This document shows, piece after piece, positions 1-11,933 of a DNA stretch of 64,000 bases. The stretch is from the NCBI GenBank assembly GCA_914767715.1, contig OU612070.1, positions 11,423,501-11,487,500 on the forward strand. The letters run 5' to 3'. The notes beneath the pieces were generated by a model. That model saw nothing but the letters and a program-made list of their open reading frames with translations. It had not been told where the DNA came from and did not search any database. A program made the position numbers and the translations under genes. The DNA comes from Membranipora membranacea (lineage: Eukaryota > Bryozoa > Gymnolaemata > Cheilostomatida > Membraniporidae). Positions within the stretch are counted from its first letter, which is position 1; the number at the start of each line of letters is the position of its first letter.

Positions 1-1384
1 TCGAGCAGAGCAGCTTTTTGGAAACAGGGAGCTCCCTTCTTTGTAAGTGCAGACACACTCATATCACTCTTGTCACGTATATCAACATCCAAACTCTTGT
101 CAACTAGCTGTCTCAAACCTATATTTTAATTCACACAGTGGGTTAGATTTGAAGAATGTTACATTGAACATAAATTTTTTTCTTTTACGAGATGTTAATT
201 ATTGAGTTGAATAAGCAGTATTTCTGATCGTTATTACTAATATCAAAATAAACTGTTCACTGAAATTTACCACAATTTCCAAGCAATGATATAGTGAATT
301 AAGGAGTCCACTTTAGAATGAACACTATGATTCTAAAGCACAACAAACTAATTTCTGTTATACAGGTTATGGTAATAGCTGCACCTTATGGTCTGCAATA
401 TTTCAACAGCTTACGATATGAGTTCCGTAAAACAACATCTGTGAGTAAATAATAATAATATGTCACATCTGATTTGGTTAGAGGAGTGAATATTACCAGA
501 GTTTAGTGTAGCTAGTAATGGGGGGGGTGGGGGGGGTGACTCCATATTTGCTAGCACAAATTTTCACTTGCTATGGTGAGAGTTTATTGCTGAGTGTATG
601 TTAGCAAGCCATTAATTCCAGAATTTCAAGCTTGCAAGAATAGTAAACCTTTCCTCATGCAAGTTTTTAATTCCTTCGGGCATATATCTGCTGGAATTGA
701 TAACGGATAACGTTAAACCAATGGGTATCTTAAATGTTCCTACAATTGAAATAGTATACTTACTTGAAATACAGCTATGTACACCTACATGTGGGCTGAT
801 GTGTTAGCCTGTGCAGGGAGGATGGGATCTCCCACCCTCCCTGGCCTGTGCAAGTAGATGTACATTACTTATAAACAATAAAGCATTCTGTCATCTGCCT
901 GCAGGTTTCACAGGAGGACAGTATCAAATACCAGGAGGTGGACCAAGCAGAGAAAAGTGGTGCTCTAGTAGATGACTATCTACAGAAAGAGATTGGGGTG
1001 AGACGATTTAATTAAATGAAAATCAGTAACCAATCGTGTCATGTGTACAAAAAAAGATTAACTCAAAGTACATATTTTGGGGAGGGGGGCCTTTCAATAG
1101 GAATGAAAGAGGCCATCGGAGCTACTTTATTGTTATCAGTTTTGCGAAAAATCCTCGCTGGTTTATTATTTCCATTTGGCTAAGTTGATCCAATCTCATT
1201 GGAAATACTAGATCACTGCATTGTAATTTCATAGTGCCTAGTTATTTAGCAAATTGATAAAATTCCTTTATAGAAAGCTCAAAAGCAGGCAAAGGAAGAA
1301 TATGTTAACATACGCGGACCGCGTCCATGGGAAGATTCCAAAGAAGTACAGAGACAACAGCGCGAAGCGCTCTCTAAAAGTTGA
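1..1384 (+). CDS. COX16: COX16 homologue, 3' four exons (5' partial)
   Basis: Likely a cytochrome c oxidase assembly factor of the mitochondrial inner membrane. Exons read from splice sites are 1-42 (donor GTAAGT), 366-440, 905-997 and 1274-1384 (TGA). All junctions are phase 0 and together give 88 codons plus stop. The first segment ends in WKQGAPFF, followed by a hydrophobic stretch with APYGLQYFNSLRYEFRK, which matches the COX16 pattern of a single N-terminal helix followed by RYE. The last exon carries NIRGPRPWED, the hallmark of COX16 (from family knowledge, not a search). The start codon lies left of the window. The tail is charged and helical, as in the family. No frameshift or internal stop was seen. 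Confidence 0.85.
814..843. mobile_element. micro-palindrome element 1 (30 bp) with 7-bp TSD
   Basis: A COX16 intron holds a near-perfect 30-bp palindrome starting CAGGGAGG and ending CCTCCCTG. It is flanked on both sides by the 7-mer GCCTGTG (807-813 and 844-850). The same termini and TSD length occur at 4397-4425 and 59423-59460. Confidence 0.7.
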
Positions 1385-3041
1385 TGCAGCTTTATTTGGC
1401 GAGTGAAGCCTTTGATAAGTTGAAGGTCAGTGGGACCAACTGAGTTTTTTATTCATGTTGGGACTGATATCACAGATGCCTAGTTTCTAATCAACGTAGA
1501 AAAAAATACTGGTCTTGTCATAAACTTTAACCAAGGAGTAACAGCGACCCTGTTACTCCTTGCTTTAACAAGGCCGCGATGGTTGCCTTTCTGCTTGATA
1601 GTCTTAATATTGTACAGTGTTGAACGCTCACTCCTGGTAGTTTTTCTTACAAGTGTTTGTGCCAATATGGATTATCCTTTCAGCATATTTTGTTTTTTCC
1701 CCTTTATATTCAATTTTTTAAAGTTTCTATCGATTGTCTGCTCTTGACTAAAAAAAGGGGACGACTCTAGATACATCTACTTTATAATTCGATGATATCA
1801 AATTACAAAGTATATATAATATGATATCTGTGTCATTAAATGCTATATCACGTTTATAAATTATGACTGAATCATCTGATATCTAATTTATATTATTATG
1901 TATAATGATGATTGTATAAATTATTATTATTATGAACTTCAGTACCCACCGACCAATGGATGAATCAAATAAGACCATGTGAAAACAACAAAAAAATATA
2001 AAAGAAACAATAAGAAGGCATTGACGTATTATGTGTATTTATAAAAAAGGCTTTTTCTGTAAAGAGCAGTGTTGGATTTAGTGAGGGTCGTGGTTTTGTG
2101 ATGGTGCCTGTCATTTATTGTTAGCGAATGTAGGTGATGGTACTGTGGATGGCTGGTGTTCTTTCTCACATTATTGACATACTTTATGCAGCATATGTCC
2201 ATATAAACACCTAGTTCTGTTAAATTTAATGCTGCATGTCTTTTAATTTTTAATATGATACGTTCTTTACCCAGATTTGTAGTGAAAACTCAGGTTTATA
2301 TTTTATTACTATTCTAGCTATCAAGATCTGGTACACATTCCAATAAAATTGTGAACATGATCAATAGCATATAACGCTATGTAAAGTATTGTCTCTGGAA
2401 ATCCCAAGTTTATATGTAACCACAGAGTGTTTTGAGATTCGAGATGTGATTCTTTTAAAACATAATTCAAATAGCAGCGTAGGTATGGTTTTACCGGTTC
2501 TATGAGTTAGCCAATAGAGAGTGGCAACACATGAAAATGAAATAGAAAACTCTTGATCATTATTTTGAAACAAGTTATTATTCAGGCTTTATCTTCTCTC
2601 TCTCTTTATTCTCTCACCTTTTCCCCTTTTTCTTCTTTCTAGATTTAGCGATTGAGCCAGTATTCAGTTTTTTATAATTTTCAATCACTTTGTCATAACC
2701 ACTCTTTCTGAAATTTAAAGAAAATCTTTGTCAGAATAATTACAAGAATAATTGGCCCATTAGAAGAAAATTGTAATAAGATACCACACAAATGTTTCGT
2801 GGGTTATGAATTCCTGTAAGTGTATTCATTGTCTTTAGGCTTCTGGTGAAAATTTAGTGAGTTTGTGAGATGAGATAAGGTCATGTTTACATGTTATTAT
2901 AAGACTATGGTTGGATCTGTTTTGCCTCCATTTGGAGTTGCATCTCTTTGAAAATGATTTCCCATTGTAGTCAAGGATAAGCAATTTCTAATGCAGGAAA
3001 ATTGGGCAAAATTCGGTATAACAAAAGAGCTATTATCTAAC
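1385..3041. other. intergenic stretch, no gene recognised
   Basis: AT-rich DNA between the COX16 stop and the 3' end of the minus-strand lectin gene. It presumably includes the 3' UTRs of both convergent genes. Short ORFs here have no splice-site support or recognisable motif. Confidence 0.5.
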
Positions 3042-6000
3042 TCACTTGCCACAGCCACATGTTAGGCACACCACCCATACCAAGCCCAGACCAGCAACCA
3101 TGCCGCCGATTATCGTATAGCATTGGTTATAGGTAAACGTCTTACCAAGGAAATCCAGATAATTACAGGTGTCTATAAAAACATCAACATGCACGGTACA
3201 GTAGAAAGATGAGCTACCATAGAGGAGTAGAGTATTCGCAAGAGGAGAAGTTGGCCATTTTGACAAATTCGCACTAATTTGGAATTACTAAATTTAAGAC
3301 AAGCTAACATAACATTACTCAGCTAGCTAAGTGCTAGCTTATGATAAGTCACTCCTAACTAGCTAAACTAGACCCTAGCTGAAACAAACTCCTCTAGGGT
3401 ACTAGCCTGACACAGCAGACTCATTCTGTTTGGTTTTTTTTCACAAACAAAACAAAAGTGGGGCTGCTGTGATAATAATGAAAAAGTAGAGCAGTGATCA
3501 ATAATGTGCTACAAGCAATGATGATGTACACGTACATACATGTGTACGTTTCTTTAATTCTAGCCACTAGCTTGATATTTTGGAGTTTGTGGTGTCAACT
3601 TGGGTTGTTTAAAAACGGATCATATTGGACAATGTTCTGCCGGTTATGGGTTTCTTTCAGTCTGAATGCTAATGCTATTTGACTTAATTAAAAGCGAACT
3701 GTTTTGGCTGACAATGTGTTGATAGTACCATTCTAAAGCTGTTCCCTAGTCCAAAGAGGCGCAGGGGATCTATATGATCTAGGGTTGTGCACACACAGTA
3801 GTTGACCAGTGATTACAGTGTAGTACTGATCAGACCTGTCCAGAATGAACGGCTGACTGGTCAGTGGCAAAACAGAAATGATTTCCAGCAAAGAGAATGA
3901 ATTCTGGGCGGTCTTTCAATTAAAAATGGTCACAGTCAAAAATTGCTCACTCAATGAGTGGGCGAAACCTGCTAGGCTGTGGCTTTCGAATTGCTCGGTC
4001 ATTGATGGAACAATAACATTGTGAGTGAGTGATTTTTGAGCAATTTTGTCTGATTGAAAGACAAAGTGAGTGATAATTTTGAGCGATGTGATAGTGATAA
4101 CTTGCTTTAGTAAAGCATCGCTCATACTAATTGAGAGATCCCTTGAATCACTAATCCTCATATTATAAGTACATAATAGTAACCTTCGCATGGGGCTGAC
4201 TCTGAAGATGTCTCCACAGCGCATTTAACGAAGTTATAATAATTCTTTGTAGAATCTACCTTCTGTTTGTCAATAAAACAGTTGTGAGTTTTGGTTCTTA
4301 CGCCCTCAAAACACTCGGTCCATAAACCCCAGTCAGTCCAAGAGGGGTATACATCTACATAAAATAAAAGTCCATATGCATTCTGACTAGATCAAGTAGG
4401 GAGGGTGGGACACCCGCCCTCCCTGGATCAAGTTTGAACTGGGTTGCTTACACTGGGAATCGCTCTCAGTCTCCTGTTAAACTGTAGGGGGCAACTCCAA
4501 ATGTGGGTACATTTAATCTTACTGGGGCTGACTTGACAACATAATTTTGTATTGGTACAATGAATATATAGGACTTTGCTATCCAAAAATCTCACATCAT
4601 GATGTAGCAGCCATTGAGGGAATTTTGTTGAACACTGGCAGTATGAATAATCTGGAACACTGATATATATATATATGGATTAGGGGAACATATCTCACCC
4701 TGAACATGCATATGGCAATTTATGTATGGATGCTGGATAGAATTTCTCATCTTTGATTGGTCCATAAGTTCAGTAATGCTAAAGCTGACTCCTTGTAAAC
4801 TTTTAGTTTTTCAAGGTTGATACTGGGAAGTCAGCTGGCAGATTTATAGCTTTTCAGCTTAATTCGATTATTTACTGATGTAATTTCTCCACAGATAGCC
4901 ATACTGTGTATCTTACCGCTGGTCCATGAATTGATCAATGATCTGAAACCTTCCACCTATTTTCAAGCCAATACAGAAATTTGAAAAATCTGTGTTACAT
5001 ATCTTAATAATACACCCCTCCCAAGATATCAAAAAATCGACAAGACAAAATTCACCTACCAACTTGACATGTTAAGTTCCGAAACCGGCCACAACGCTCC
5101 CTGGATCTCATCCCATCTTTGCATGTTGTCCATGTACTCCAAAATGCTCCACCGCAATCTAAAAGTATAATGATGGCATGTGATTTAGAGCTTGAGAAAG
5201 AGTTCAACCCGAAAACTTGTTTGAAATTACATGACAAATGTTGGCAACTCTCTAGTATGCAAGCACGGCTTAGTATAAATTCATACTTGTTTATAGAGTT
5301 AGCTCCCTCATATGATTACATTCTTGATTGGGGGTATGCATTCTCCCACCCCTGACCTCGAGTGTGGACTAAGAGTTTTTTCAGTCTCAGGGTTCACAAT
5401 TAATTGAGTGATGCATTATGGCACCATACGCTCTTCATTTCATTGTAAAAGATGATTGGGTTGAATGTTGACATATACAGAGCACTCCACGCAATAGAAA
5501 CCTCTGGAGACCACCAAACTTGACCTAATTAAGCAGAGTCTGAATTAAGTGACATCATAACGTAATGATATCTCGCTGACAGGACCACTTTTCCTTGCTG
5601 AATTAACAGGAGTTCTGAAATATAATGTTTGAATTAAGAGGAGTGACTAGTCTTGGATGCGTATTTCTCTTTGGAACTTTTTAAAACAATAAACAATGTC
5701 CTTACTGTGGGGGAGCCGGATATTAGCATACGAGATCCAGACAGCAGGAGAGAGGGATTAGCGAGGGACGGAGACTCGGACTATCACACTGTCCGGATGC
5801 ATGAGAACGAGATTCATTAGAATACGCTTGAGCCAAAGGAGTAGCAAGTGAGATACTAGAAGACTTAGATAACCAAGGATACAGGATCACTAATACATGT
5901 AAGTTAAATACACGACACTTACTGCAGCGGCCACGTTCGTTCAAAGGTTTTTTGTCATCACAGCTTTCAGGTATGACCCTGTCCCTGCGCCGTTCAGCTT

Positions 6001-9000
6001 GCACGCATTGAGCAGATCTATCTCGGTAGTTCCTGTGGCAAGGCGTCCACCGGGTCCACGCTGTCCATTGGACAGCTGGTCCTACATAAAAAAGGAGTTT
6101 AAAAAACTCTGGATAATATGGAGTTGAAAACTATGGTTATAGTCGAGGTATAGAATTAATGGTGAGTTTTAAATATTGGGTTGAACACTAATGTTTGTTG
6201 TCCAGGCATAGACTTAATAAATTATCAAGTCTGTGAGTTGTAGAGGTTAAACAGCTTTCCTATAGTTTGTATTGAACCAATTTTTGCAACAAATCATATC
6301 TTTGGTTTAACATGCACTAAAAATGAATTACTACCATAGATTTTTAAATCTATGATTACTACTCACATGTTCGTATTAATACACAGCTGTTTTATTATGG
6401 TAATTAGGTAGTATAGGAATGTTTTTAGGACCTCACCAATATTAAAGCACCCAGAATCTTTAACTTCATGAGGTGAAAACCCGTATCAAGGGCCATATTG
6501 ACCTGGGAGATTATTGGTGGTGGTTGGGGTCAAAATACCACTCATCCAATTGAAACAGCTTCCGCACTCAAGCAAAGTCCAATTATACTTACGGTAAATG
6601 CAGGGCTTTTCTGGAGAAACCCACTCATCTTTCTGAGATCCTAGTTTGCAGACGGGGTCAATTTGGTAGTACACTGAGTCTATTCTGGTAAAGTTCCATT
6701 CACATGTGCTCATACTATAAACCCTGAAACTGCTGTCACACTGACGCAAAGGATTATCTGCTGAGGGTGGATGAGCAACCCAGGATGTCCAGGATGGGCT
6801 GAGCCTTGGAACATCTCCTAAGAGACAGAAAATGAGTGGGGTGAAGTAAGTATACACAACTTTATCAGTTAGATGCGAGATGGTGCAATCGGTTTGTGTG
6901 CTTGCTAATCACTGCCAGGCGATAAGTGCCGTAGAACTTGTGGATTCAAGTCCGACTTGGGGAGCTTACAAAGGTTGATTGTTTTAGCCCCCCCCCGCCC
7001 CCTTGGTTGTATACCACTCCAGTTAGATCAGTGGTCGCAACGGCATCTGGCTTATGTTAACAGAAAGATGAAGAAGCAGAATGACTGCTGATCATTTTTC
7101 AGTTGCTTACTTGGCAGTTGGAGCGAACTGTATCATGGATTGAGGTTAAAATTGTTTCATAATTCAGAACCTAAAGGGTCAGTCCTATTAGAAAAGAAGA
7201 TATATTACCCCAGTAAATCAAATATTGTGAGTTCATAGGGCAAAAAAAAATTTTAAAAATGAAAATTGTGGAAAATAGCAATTAGTTTTTTTCTTCCATT
7301 ATTTTAGCAAGGATTATAGTGGATCATGGTGGTCAGGAAGAGACAATAAATCTCTATGTACCACTATGATCCCAATTTTCGGACTTTGCAGCAGTTTTAC
7401 TGCAATAAGGTTCACAGGCTGTTTTATTTTATATGCCCTAATGACTTTTCAGCCTGAGATCTTTAAAACCATACCAAACATGGCCTAGTAGGACTGTCAC
7501 TTTAAAAGATAATATATATTTTTGAGGAAGCTCACGAGGATGCACACTCTCAGCATCATCGGCGAGAAACTGAAACAGCTGTTTACGTGTACACAACTCT
7601 TTTTCAATTATTTATTTGATAACGTCAAGTGAATTAACATCAACTAGATTACACATTTTGCGCGCAGAATTTGCGGGTAAATCAATGTGGAACTAAATTC
7701 ATGTAATGTAGCCTATGTTGATAATGTGAGCCCATACATACATGACTTGCTAATAGAGTAAACTCACCCCCTCTGTATTCACAGATAACTCCCCTGCCTT
7801 GAGAGATTTTTGAATTTGCGCGTCCTGGAGTTTCCGAATAATTGTCAATTACAGCCTGGTCATTGCATTCTTCCCTCCGAATTTCAACTTTGAAGCCCGC
7901 ACTACCACCAGGTTTGGTTGTGAGAACAAAACAGAAGGGTACATCCTCCAATACGTAATCTCTTTCCCTTAACCGTCTGAAAGATTAAAATGTGAATACG
8001 AGGTAAATTATTTTTGGGTATCACTTTAACTGCACATCAAATGGCACTTTAATTTGATCAGGAATCCAACTTGCTCCCACCTGCTGCCACCCAGTGACAA
8101 CAAATTGGCAAGGACTAAATAGTCTGCTTAATTCAAAAGTGCTTGTAAGTTAACAATGCTGGTAACAAAAATGAAGTACTAAAGAAACTTACGCCCCGTT
8201 TGGAATTAAATACCAGTTCCATTTGACTGCACCTAGTGATGTCACACGCTCTTGGGCAAAATAACCTTTAAAAATAAAAAAACGTCAATCATGTTTCAAT
8301 GTTAATTCCCAACTCAAGGTTTGGTTGAAAAAAATTAGAGGTTATCGTGAGAGGGCATAAGCTAAAAGAACAGATCTGTTTGAACAACAAAAATAAATTA
8401 TCAAAATTAATAAATTGGTTACAAGCAGTTTTGTTCAATTAAACATTTAAGTGATTCCCAATTTTCCTTAACAGACGATGCTTGTGTCTGCTTGTAAAAT
8501 CCTAAGATCATGATGTCTATCCTGATTTACATGTATTTGTTTGCTCCCCTATGACGAAAAAATTGTTCGGCTGAGGAGAACCTTCAATGCAATGCAATGT
8601 ATTATGCTTGTGTTTCATTAAAACCTGGTGTTTTTTTAAACAAAAACTTCAATTTCAAATCTGGTGGCTGCTCTTATAACTGATATATTTCTGTAGATGC
8701 AGGAGATTTTACAGACATTCAACTGGTTTGGTATGTAAAAATTACCAAGAGAAGTGGAGCAGACAGTGTTTTGAGTGAGCGGGAACTGGTGGAAACTGAG
8801 TTCCCGCAAAAAATATAGAGAGGGAACCTTTAGAACACAGTTCCCACTGGATTCTGTTCAAAAACAGAGTCCAGATTTCAATCATACTATTACAGATCCA
8901 TATTTCTGCACATTTTGATCTCGAAATTGCAAAAAATTCTCAAACCGATTTCAAACCCAGAGAGAAGAGTACCGATAAAGAAAAAATTCCACTTTGACCA

Positions 9001-10566
9001 CTGGGAGCAGACACTGAAGAAATAGTTCATCATTTCACAAAAGTATGAAAAAATGAAATTTATGTCTAGATAACATTTACTAAATCAACTTACCTAGTGC
9101 AAATAAATCAAGCCAGCAAATATTGCCTCCTCTTGATTCTAGGCTTACAGGGATAGCAGGGTAATACAGTTTAACCTACCTTTGTATTTGAAGCCATGGC
9201 TCCAAATTCTAGGGTCAAAATAAGGGGAGATAACCCATCTTCTCTCACCATATGGTAGGTCATCTGAATATTCGGATGCAATAACTTCAGGAGATTTAAA
9301 ATTTTCCTTTAGAACCAATGTGAGGAAACTCTTAATAGATCTTAGTTCATTTTCATTTTGAACAGACATAAGCCGACCGTTGGCGCTGTAAGTAGGAAGA
9401 ATAGATCCATAGTTAGAAAAGCAGCAGTACCCTATGGTTTAAAATTATATACTAAGTTCAGTTTAGCCACAAAGCTTAAAGCCATCGATTCAAAGTGGTA
9501 CGAAAATTCGACCCTATGGTTTTCTAGTCCCCAACACACTACTTCCTTTAAAACCACTTTCTCAGGTTTGAAAATACATTTACTTGACCATCAGTCCGCA
9601 GACCTAGGATATCAAATAGCCCAAATCTGTGACTTCCAATGGTCGACCCCAAACCTAAAACTATGAGTCGTTGAACAGACAAAGCAATGTAATGGCTTAC
9701 CTATTCATCTGGTCGAGGTTGCTAATGTGTTGGCTCTGATTAACTGGTGCTGGTGGGAACGAGCCAATGCCAGGTCAGATGGTTCTTCTCAGTGACCTAG
9801 TATTGGCTCTCTTCCTAACCGACAGCCAATCAGATCAAAGCCAACACATTGCCTAGTCAACTTTGAACTTACTCAGAACACAGCTGGTCGGCTTGAGCGT
9901 TAGTAAGCCCTTCAGATGTAGGCTTTGTAACAAGAAAACACACTTTATTAGTCTGACTAGCATATTCGTTGTAGGGGTGTATATAATACTCCACACCACT
10001 CCAGTACCGTGAATTTCTTAGCCTATTTTTTAGTATGATTTTGTGCTCTTCATAGTTACAAGGGTTGAGGGCGTTGTGCTTATACAGAACCTGTGACACA
10101 ACTCTCATAACTAGTTTAAAAGAATAAATGGACAAGGTTAGAACTATGCATACCAAATAAACAGCTTTTATGAAACCAGAAACAGCGTCTATCGAAAAGA
10201 GGTCTTTCAACAAGTGATAGTCACCAAATCCAATTTTGAGTGTTTTGAGCCTTCAAATTATCAATTGCAATACATGCATTGACATTCATTTACTGATGAA
10301 TTAGATTACTTTATGAGTTATGTTCATATTTTATTTGAAATGAGATCCTTCACATTTATGACGACAATCCAACGTAGCTATTATAGATGCAAAGGCGATG
10401 TGCAGGGGTATAGACTGTATGTATACTCGATTAGTCCACTCAGGGCCTAAGCGTTTACTTTCTTATTCCCTTTTTTATTCCTATTCGCAGCAGCATATGG
10501 ATATTGATGAAACTCACCATGGACAGTCAATATTACCATTACACAGGATGCTGAAGTGACAAACAT
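3042..10566 (-). CDS. type I membrane protein: signal peptide, C-type lectin domain, thrombospondin repeats, TM helix
   Basis: Nine minus-strand exons: 10518-10566 (ATG), 9873-10110, 9180-9385, 8193-8265, 7768-7976, 6593-6817, 5923-6081, 5060-5158, 3042-3172 (TGA). Phases agree at every junction and total 462 codons. Residues 1-16 are a hydrophobic signal (MFVTSASCVMVILTVH). Residues about 34-257 form a C-type lectin fold, with the cysteines of VCFLVTK and QLCSE, then GRLMSVQNENEL, and the closing VICEYR. Neither EPN/QPD nor WND is present, so Ca-dependent sugar binding is doubtful. Residues 259-333 are a Cys/Trp module (SWTSWV...). Residues 336-386 (WTAWTRWTPC) and 387-419 (FWSTWTTC, RSRERCG) resemble thrombospondin type-1 repeats. 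A glycine-rich TM helix (IIGGMVAGLGLVWVV) ends in a very short Cys-containing tail. It is probably a cell-surface recognition or adhesion protein. Confidence 0.8.
3907..4143 (+). mobile_element. MITE, TCTTTCAATT family, copy A
   Basis: The left end is GGGCGGTCTTTCAATTA and the right end is AATTGAGAGATCCC. The internal block GAGCGATGTGATAG plus TTGCTTTAGTAAAGCATCGC is shared with copies near 28882 and 36468, and in reverse with 56325. It is non-coding and lies in an intron of the lectin gene. Confidence 0.6.
4397..4425. mobile_element. micro-palindrome element 2 (29 bp) with 7-bp TSD
   Basis: A palindrome with arms AGGGAGGGTGGG and CCCGCCCTCCCT is bounded by perfect direct repeats GATCAAG at 4390-4396 and 4426-4432. 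The first base is T where the other copies have C. Confidence 0.7.
4895..4984 (+). CDS. terminal exon of an unrecognised plus-strand gene
   Basis: The exon follows a strong acceptor (pyrimidine-rich TTTCTCCACAG ending at 4894). It reads 29 codons to TGA in phase 0: a hydrophobic IAILCILPLV segment followed by a polar tail ending FQANTEI. It lies within an intron of the minus-strand lectin gene. Upstream plus-strand exons were not identified with certainty. A hydrophobic open segment near 3555-3640, preceded by TTTCTTTAATTCTAG, is a weak candidate for an earlier exon. The pattern suggests the C-terminus of a small multi-pass membrane protein. The family is not recognised. Confidence 0.4.
   Translation: MAILCILPLVHELINDLKPSTYFQANTEI
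6870..7018 (+). mobile_element. tRNA-derived SINE, family 1, copy 1
   Basis: An A-box-like segment (GATGGTGCAATCGG) is followed about 60 nt later by a B-box-like GGATTCAAGTCC, then a shared tail (GGGGAGCTT, AGGTTGATTGTT, C-rich run). The copy at 31812-31945 has the same order and tail. The sequence does not fold into a complete tRNA and has a SINE-like body, so it is not called a tRNA gene. Confidence 0.6.
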
Positions 10567-11933
10567 GGCGTCTATGCTGTACAAGAAAATGATTAAATAT
10601 GAAAGAGAGACACCAAAACCTGGGACTCTATCATCATCGCTCAAAGGTACCATGAGGACATCATGTCAGTATGTAGAGGATTGTTATGCACACATGCACA
10701 CGTCAGGTAAACTTAACACTTTTTTGTTGTTGATAAATTTATCAATAACTTCTTTTTTTTTCTCTCTATACTTTATTATAATCACCGACCAATGTATCTT
10801 GACAAATGAGGCCAAGTGAAAAAGGAGGAATGGCTTATCATAAAATGCTGTCCTACCAACATGCTGAGACAGCTGAATTAAATCACTGCAAACTTCTACC
10901 AAAAGGAGGAGAGGAATGGAGAGCGAGAGCCTTGAAGTTCAACTTACCGTCATACTTACAACTTACTGTCGTACTTACAACTTACTGTAGTACTTACAAC
11001 TTACCATAGTACTTACAACTTACCATAGTACTTACAACTTACCGTCGTACTTACAACTTACTGTCGTACTTACAACTTACCGTAGTAATTAAAACCTACC
11101 GTCGTAAAAAAGAACGTCCATAACGCCATCCTTTTATCGTATATATTGTCTCTTTCCATGTTGTTGAGAAGAATAAGCTCTAAGCGGTGGGATAACTGTG
11201 ATAAATTATCATGATTGTTTTCTAGTTGTTAATTTGCTGACCAAGTCTTAACTAGGCTCTAGGCTGTAGTAATTTAACTATTTTCTATGAAAAATAGCGC
11301 TGATGCAAATTTCTCATTGCGCAATTATCAAAGAAACGAAGTTTTGAATTGACCAATTACCACAAAGCTTGTGAAATCATTTATATTCATGTTACTCGGA
11401 CTTTTTGCACTCTGTCAGCAAACTCTCCATAAAGACTACCTACTCCCTGCTCTGATCATGTTATATACTATTGCATACATACATACATATCTCTTATCGT
11501 TAGTGCATAAGTTAATTCATGTAGCCCAAGTATCATTAGAAGAAACCTGGTGTGAAGAGCAGAGGCCAATTACTAGAATTAGGGACAATATATCATTTGG
11601 CACTGAATTGTCTGAAATACACATCCAAAGAGTGTAATCTCGATGTTAATGTGCCTATGGATGAAATGAGGCAAGGTATGATGGCTGACTAACACTAAAC
11701 ATGGAACAGTCTGTTCACACTTTTACCATAATCAAATTTATTAGCTACACCGTTAACAAAATTATTTCAAAGAATAAATAGAATCAAATTTTCTCCAAGA
11801 TTTGGGTTTCGGATGAGTCACCAAAATCAAGATTTCACAGTATATCCAGACTGATTTGAGTTCTTTGGCACACCTGTTGCCAACCAAGAGTAAAAGGACA
11901 TCTTGTAGAAAAATTACCTAGCCAAATCACCAA
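10567..11933. other. intergenic region between lectin-gene start and VWA8 stop
   Basis: It contains the presumed promoter of the lectin gene (just above 10566), a 19-bp minisatellite and the presumed 3' UTR of VWA8. Plus-strand ORFs here (for example 11371-11637) begin at non-ATG codons and have no recognisable domain. Confidence 0.5.
10943..11107. repeat. 19-bp minisatellite, about 8.5 copies
   Basis: Tandem units of CTTACYGTMGTACTTACAA repeat every 19 bp, with substitutions mainly at the YGT and CR positions. The last unit decays into AAAACCTACCGTCGTA. Confidence 0.85.

Noticed and set aside
9358-9666. 102-codon plus-strand ORF
   Set aside because: Starts at a non-ATG codon, partly antisense to a lectin-gene exon, with no motif. 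Treated as chance.
11371-11637. 88-codon plus-strand ORF with a hydrophobic start
   Set aside because: Begins at a GTG codon in intergenic or 3' UTR sequence, with no homology recognised and no splice context.
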